Positions 59,156-64,000 of a DNA stretch of 64,000 nt are shown in pieces. The notes beneath the pieces were generated by a model that saw only the letters and a program-made list of their open reading frames with translations, searched no databases and was not told the DNA's origin. Each line of letters opens with the position of its first letter. Position 1 is the first letter of the stretch. This DNA is from Primula veris (lineage: Eukaryota; Streptophyta; Magnoliopsida; Ericales; Primulaceae): contig OY821747.1 in the NCBI GenBank assembly GCA_963682055.1, positions 15,860,258-15,924,257 of the forward strand, in the 5' to 3' direction. The translations under genes and the position numbers were made by a program.

Positions 59156-59829
59156 AATCTTCAGTTTTCTCTTCGAGCTTGTAACTTCTTCGTTTTAGCT
59201 TCGATTTTGGTTCTGCTTGAACCTATGGCTTCGTTATCGAATGCTCTATTCTTTTAAAGTCCTGAAATATACATTTTCTCTTTTTGGAAAATATTAAGCA
59301 TTATATCATCGAAATAGAGAAATCATAAAATCATTAAAACATAATCAAACTTATAATCAAAATCAATTAGTGAACCCATGGTTCAACAGAACTGAATCCC
59401 GCGCCCGTGACCCAAGACCCGAGCGAGCGCACGTGTGGTACACACTCTTACACACATGTGTATGTGGACACACAACTTAATATTCAATTGAGATGTTCTT
59501 GTATATATATTGTATAAATGTCTTCCCATTTTCCAATGTGGGATGATTAACAAAGTGAACCCCCATTTAATCCATTTTCCATCATTTTCCAGCATTATGG
59601 ATTTTTCCTCATTCGATACCTTATCTTTGAAACCGATTACCATTCAGACCCATTATCCGAATAGCTCATGCGACATACCGTTACAAAACTCGTTACACAA
59701 GATACTCAACCGTCTTGATTATGGCGTCAATAGCCAAATGCTGTCTTATGGAATCTTAACTCAAAGATGGTCATGTGACCATTCAGAATACTACCATGTC
59801 TTACATGATTTTCCAACAAAAAATGGGTG

Positions 59830-60173
59830 CTTCAGAGCAAGCGCATCAGTAACTTTAAGCATTTTCTCAAATTTAACACATTTTATATATTTTAAAGAAC
59901 CATTTACACTTACACAAAATTACATCTTCCCTATTAATTTCTTTATAATAAACCTAAATTATTTCTTTTTATTTGTTTATTATCATTCAATAATCATAAA
60001 AATATTACAACCACAAAAATGTGCAACCAATGATAATTTATTACTATTATATTTATCTAGGGAATTATATACATTTCTCATATATAAGATGAATTTTGTG
60101 TTTTCTGAAATTTAGGAAATTTAGAGTGTTACTGATTCATGACACTTTTTATACCATAATTCTCAAATTTTAG
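59830..60173 (+). repeat. Dispersed non-coding repeat, copy 2
   Basis: Matches 32645-33229 without the Stowaway insert; the empty site reads CTATTATATTTATCTAG near 60050. A 201-codon plus-strand frame (59510-60115) spanning the old LTR and this repeat is not a gene. Confidence 0.7.
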
Positions 60174-60685
60174 GGAGGGGGTGCTCTCACCGCCAGCATG
60201 TTTTTTCTTTCCGTTCTATTGCCTACTTGATTTACCGCGTCAACCCATGAGACATTGGTCTTAGTTACTTCCCTATCGTTGCCATTGAACTCCCCTCGAC
60301 GGCACGAATGAAAATTACCAAGAACACAAACCAACACTAATGATCTATAATTTTTGTTTTTTGTTTTTGAAACAAGCGTATAATTGACATGTATGTAAAT
60401 AATTATGTATTTGCAAAAGTGAAAAAGAATGATATATAAATGGTACTCGTATCATGTCAAAAGTTAAAGTTAAAAAATCAATAAAAACTAAAAAGCAAAG
60501 AAAAGAAAAGAAAACATTCTCTAATACAGTACTTGTATTCTCTAGGGTTTAAATTAGTTACCGAAAAAGTAAGATAGATAAAAATATGTATATGGACAAA
60601 AAAAATATGCATGTAGACATAATAAAAAAAGGAAAAAAGAAACAACAGGACACGTGTCCCAAATTGCATATGGACATTTTGTTGG
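60174..60685. other. Spacer upstream of the HDC1 gene
   Basis: No coding. It should contain distal promoter sequence; CACGTG-containing GACACGTGTCC at 60650-60660 is a G-box-like palindrome, about 30 bp before the TATA box. Confidence 0.5.
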
Positions 60686-60694
60686 TATAAATAA
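60686..60694 (+). promoter_or_regulatory. TATA box of the HDC1 gene
   Basis: GGTATAAATAAAC in a position that fits a transcription start near 60720. A second candidate, CTATATAAATATA, lies at 60702. The presumed leader then reads CTCGCTCAATCTCCGTTACT up to a donor at 60794. Confidence 0.5.
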
Positions 60695-60793
60695 ACTGAG
60701 ACTATATAAATATATATAGTAACATTATATTTATATATATCTCATATCTCATTATTTTCTTGTTTCTCGCTCAATCTCCGTTACTCTTTACTG

Positions 60794-62791
60794 GTAATGC
60801 CCTTATTTTATTTAATCTCCGTTTCTAATTTTACTATTATTACTCTAATTGGATTTTATATCTAATTTCATCTCTAGGGTTTCACTTTAATCCTGAGCTT
60901 TTTAAAAGATCTTTTCTCTTTTTATCATTATTATTATTATTATTATCATTTTAAATTAGATAATTAGGGTTTTCTCTCTCTCTAGAAGATACATTTTAAT
61001 TTGAATTGTTAGTTTGATGTTTGTAAACAAGTTTTTAGTAGTGTTTTTTTTTCTGGAATAAAGTCTCTAAAATTGTACTTAAATTGGATTTTCTTTTAAA
61101 TAAAACTTATCTTTTAAGCCCTAATAAATGTAAATCATAGAGCTTTTATAATAGCTGGAGTTGAGTTCAAATGATCCGATTTTTTTAAGCGCAAATCCTG
61201 CCTATGCTATTTAGTTATTTAATTAATCTTAGAAATAATTGTTTTTTTTAACCTATTTGAACGCCCTTCTTTGCTAGGAATTAGGAAAAAGTATCCGTTA
61301 TTCCGGGTTTTAATTTGTTTATTTAATGTTACTTCTAGTTGTTGTTTATAGTCCTTTTTGGTGTTGTATTTGCCTTAATAAATGTGTATCATACTGCTTT
61401 TATAACATATTATTATTTTTAGCATTTTAAAATAGATAAGAAAAACTTATCTGTAAAGCTTTAAGTATGCTATTTAGTTAGTTATTTAATTTATCTAAGA
61501 AATAATTGTTTTTTTCTTCTGAGCTATTTGAACCCCTTAGTTGCTAGGAATTAGGAAAATGTATCCGTTATTCCGGGTCTTAATTTTTTATTGAAGGTTC
61601 AGATCCTTATAATGTTACTTCTAGTTGTTGTTATTGTTGTTTATCGGTCTTTTTGGTGATGTATTTTGCAGCCTAGTTGAATTCGGCTGTATACAGTCTG
61701 GTGTATTTGTTTTTATTTACTTAGGGTTTTGAATCGGTCCCGAAATAATAGTCCGGTTTCCTTTTTTACCACAATTTTCCCTTTTCTACCCCTATTTATT
61801 AACTTGGGAATTAATAATGGTCTTTAGTATGTATTATTAACCTTTAATGTTATTGAGTCATTGACCAATATTGGACCAAGTTCACAAGTAACTAACCTAT
61901 ATAAATTAGGGGCAAGATTATAACGACACTATTTTCTAACTACTTTAACAAACTTTTTTTAACCGTGTGAAAACCCTAAGTAGACTATTTTAAAGGGACC
62001 GAGCGAGTATTTATTACTATGTTGTGTTGTGTATTCCGGTGGAATTACTTTTGGATCCCTTTAATTTCATGTGGGTTTTTGGTAGTGATTCTCTAAACGT
62101 GGTGCTTTTAGTAGTTATTATACATTTTCTCGTCGATTTGGTATTGTGGTTGCATACTAGTTGAATGCAACAATATACTAATCGGTAGATCTTTTTTCCT
62201 TTTCGTATCATGTTGTGCTGTGTGATCCGGTGAAATTAGTATTGAATCCATCTAGTTTCATGTGTTTTTGGTAGTAATTCTTTAAATGTGGTGCTTTTAG
62301 TAGTTATTTTACATTTTTCGTTGATTTGGTATTGTGGTTGCATACTAGTAGAATGTAACAGTATACTAATCGGTGGATCTTTTTCCCTTTTCGTATTATG
62401 TTGTGCTGTGTGATCCGGTGAGATTAGGTTTGGATCCTTTAATTTAATGTGCCCTTTTGGCAGTGATTCTTCAAATATGTTACTTTTAGTAATAAATATA
62501 CATCTTGTTGCGATTTGGTATTGTGTTTGTAGCCCAGTTGAATGCGGCAATATAATAATGGTGAATCTTTATTTATTTTGTTGTGGTGTGTGATCTGGTG
62601 TAATTAGGTTTGGATTCTTGAATTTAATGTGGTTTTTTTGGTAATGATTCTTCAAATGTGTTACTTTTAGTTGTTATTAAACATGATGTCGTCGTCGGTT
62701 TGATATTATGTTAGCAGCTGAGTTGAATGCAACAGTATACTAATTGGTGAAATCTTCTTTCTTTTATTTCTGTATTCTCCGGTGGAATTAG
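60794..62791 (+). other. Leader (5' UTR) intron of the HDC1 gene, with internal duplications
   Basis: Inferred from the donor TTTACTG|GTAATGCC and the acceptor GGTGGAATTAG|GAAAGTG before the start codon. It holds a ~280-bp direct duplication (units near 61190-61380 and 61470-61680 share TTGCTAGGAATTAGGAAAA, TATCCGTTATTCCGGG and TTACTTCTAGTTGTTG), then a ~187-bp tandem repeat. Splice sites need transcript evidence; another acceptor TTTTGCAG lies at 61671. Confidence 0.55.
62010..62791 (+). repeat. ~187-bp tandem repeat in the HDC1 leader intron
   Basis: Four units with TGTTGTGCTGTGTGATCCGG start near 62019, 62209, 62397 and 62578, and a fifth partial unit near 62765 supplies the presumed splice acceptor. 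Each contains GGTGRAATTAG, TTTGGTAGTGATTCTT, GTGGTGCTTTTAGTAGTTAT and a TGAATGCAACARTATACTAA block. Minus-strand frames here are not genes. Confidence 0.88.
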
Positions 62792-62817
62792 GAAAGTGAA
62801 GTTGGTGGTTCATCGCG

Positions 62818-64000
62818 ATGAGTGGTACACCTCCTCCTCCAACCCCTCCTGTGCTGCCTCATGGCAAAGATTCTCTCTCATCTGGTGCTGCCGCTACTAA
62901 TGTTGTTGGCCCTAAGCTGACAGTTAATGATCACTACCACCACCACCAAATAGCAACTGGAGCACACCACCAGCCACAACCACAACCACCCCCTAAGATA
63001 CACCGGAATGAGCCTCTACCGACCCAGCAGTCCACTGACAGGTGATGATGCAGATTTAATATTATTTGAATGTCATTCTTATCTTATTTATTGAACATGT
63101 CTTTGATACTTTAATTAGTTGTGTCTTTTTAAAAGGCTTGTATTCTTTTCAAAGACTGTCTTTTAATAGTGTTTGTATTTTTTTAGGTTCAAAAACCATT
63201 GCTTCTGAAGTAATCTAATAACTTAAAGATTTAGGTTTTGAATCTCAAGTCTCTGAATCAGATATGTAATTAGGATATTTTCTATTCTATATCAGGTGGT
63301 CGACAATGCTTCCTATGTATCATCATCATCAACCTCATCATAGGTCACCTATAGACTCTCACTCAGATCGCCACACCCTGCCTTTAGAAACTAGGCCAGA
63401 GTATAGGGATTCTAAAAGTAATGAAAAAGAAACAATCAGAGGCAGCATCAGTAGTGGTGGGGATAACAAGGAATTAAAGTATCATTCAGATAATTGGGAC
63501 ACAACACGCTCTAATTTGCACGTCCCTGTTCAAGAAGGGACAAATGTGGAAGAGAGAGATTACGAGCCTATTGGTGAGAATAGAGTTGACGCAAAAGGTG
63601 AAGATAGATTCAAGGATAAAGAAAGAAAGAGGAAGGATATTAAGCATCGGGAATGGGGTGGAGAGAGAGATAAAGATAGGAGTGAGAGACGGACCAACGT
63701 GCAGCTTGGCAGTGGCAGCAGTGAGGGTGTTAAAGAGCTCCCTGCAAAGGACGAGAGAGAAGTCGATAGGTGGGATCGGGAGAAGAAAGACCCTTCAAAG
63801 GAAAGGGAGAAGCCAAAGGAGCGAGAGAAGGATCCCGTTAAGAGAGAGAAAGATGGCTTGGATGGCGAGAAAGAACCCACATTGGATATATCTGGTAGAA
63901 CACCTGAGAGGGAAACTTCAATGTTAGAGCAAAAGAAGCAGAAGGACCATGATGGTTGGAAAAGTTCGGATAGAGAAGTTAGAGAGCGAAGAAAAGAAAG
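62818..64000 (+). CDS. HDC1: HDC1/Rxt3-like histone deacetylase complex subunit, 5' part
   Basis: Exon 62818-63041 (MSGTPPPPTPPVLPHGKDSL...) is joined by AG|GTGATG to an exon starting at 63296 after ATATCAG; the frame is then open to the window edge. About 309 residues are visible. The N-terminus is Pro/His-rich; from about residue 160 it is highly charged, with NVEERDYEPIGENRVD, KGEDRFKDKERKRKD, KHREWGGERDKDRSERR and LEQKKQKDHDGWK, which I recognise as the conserved N-terminal region of plant HDC1, the homologue of yeast Rxt3. The Rxt3 domain should lie further downstream, outside the window. Known role in Arabidopsis: scaffold in class I histone deacetylase complexes in the nucleus, affecting growth, flowering and stress response. 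Frames at 63544-63927 in other phases are shadows. Confidence 0.85.

Larger units (their letters stand above)
49778..59388 (+). mobile_element. Solo LTR, family B, copy 2, split by the copia element
   Basis: Parts 49778-50137 and 58440-59388 together (about 1.3 kb) match the solo LTR at 27933-29111: TGTGGGCCCGTACGCC start, CTCACCCTCTACCCGA before the break, TACTCTTGATACAAGTGCAA after it, GGTTCAACA at the end. Flanks AAACT (49773-49777) and GAACT (59389-59393) are a 4-of-5 target duplication. It sits inside the old minus-strand LTR. Confidence 0.85.
48903..59818 (-). mobile_element. Old solo LTR of the copia family A, minus strand, split by a nested insertion
   Basis: Its 3' ~875 bp are at 48903-49777 and its 5' ~430 bp at 59389-59818, both reading on the minus strand and matching the LTRs of the young element at 50138-58439: TGTTGGAAAA at 59818 inward, CTATTCGGATAATGGGT, CCAGAAACATTAAAGGTGGT, TCTGTAATTTCA and CAGTCCGGCTGTTT. 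Outer ends are TGTGGG/CCAACA, flanked by AAAAA on both sides as a possible 5-bp duplication. No internal region remains. Confidence 0.75.

Noticed and set aside
59510..60115. 201-codon protein
   Set aside because: It spans the antisense of an old copia LTR and part of a dispersed repeat, so it is a chance open frame.
63544..63927. 127-codon plus-strand and 106-codon minus-strand proteins
   Set aside because: Shadows of the charged HDC1 exon, which is open in another frame from 63296 to the edge.

Overview
The window reads as nuclear DNA of a flowering plant, most likely a eudicot: AT-rich, intron-containing genes with GT-AG junctions, and dense plant transposons (Tat-lineage Ty3/gypsy, Ty1/copia, a Cassandra TRIM, Mutator-like, Stowaway and Helitron-like sequences). 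Species cannot be named from the sequence. The DOPA-dioxygenase-like gene lacks the motif of betalain-making enzymes, so it gives no support for a betalain-producing member of Caryophyllales.

Layout. 1-7360 is a minus-strand Tat-lineage Ty3/gypsy element whose 3' end lies outside the window; it ends in an 86-bp tandem array and is broken by a frameshift and two in-frame stops. It abuts 7361-13006, which I read as an old Mutator-like composite: a decayed MULE transposase, five ~240-bp tandem repeats, and a decayed plant-mobile-domain gene, all minus, closing in a terminus shared with a 1-kb fold-back element at 15471-16479 (9-bp target duplication). 13.0-18.3 kb is mostly small inverted-repeat elements. 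18646-22125 (minus) is an intact three-exon LigB/DODA-like dioxygenase gene. 22-34 kb is gene-free and repeat-rich: a solo LTR (27933-29111), a TTTTATGCAC minisatellite, a ~900-bp dispersed element seen twice in the window, a Stowaway MITE and a complete Cassandra TRIM with 5S-rRNA-like LTRs (33235-33924).

34515-39225 (minus) is an intact six-exon trichome-birefringence-like gene, a probable polysaccharide O-acetyltransferase of the Golgi. 41528-43685 (minus) is an intact three-exon F-box/LRR/FBD gene. Between and after them lie inverted-repeat elements and a tandem pair of Helitron-like sequences. 48903-59818 is a three-level nest of LTR elements: an old minus-strand copia-type solo LTR, split by a solo LTR of another family, split in turn by a young 8.3-kb plus-strand copia element related to the first.

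From about 60.7 kb the plus strand carries the 5' part of a gene I recognise as the plant Rxt3/HDC1 histone-deacetylase-complex subunit, with a 2-kb leader intron made largely of internal duplications; it runs off the window. The four host genes (dioxygenase, TBL, F-box, HDC1) have no evident joint function. Everything else is transposon-derived. The observations most worth following are the MULE/plant-mobile-domain composite with its palindromic subterminal motif, the related 1-kb fold-back, the three-level LTR nest, and the repeated splice-acceptor-like units in the HDC1 leader intron.
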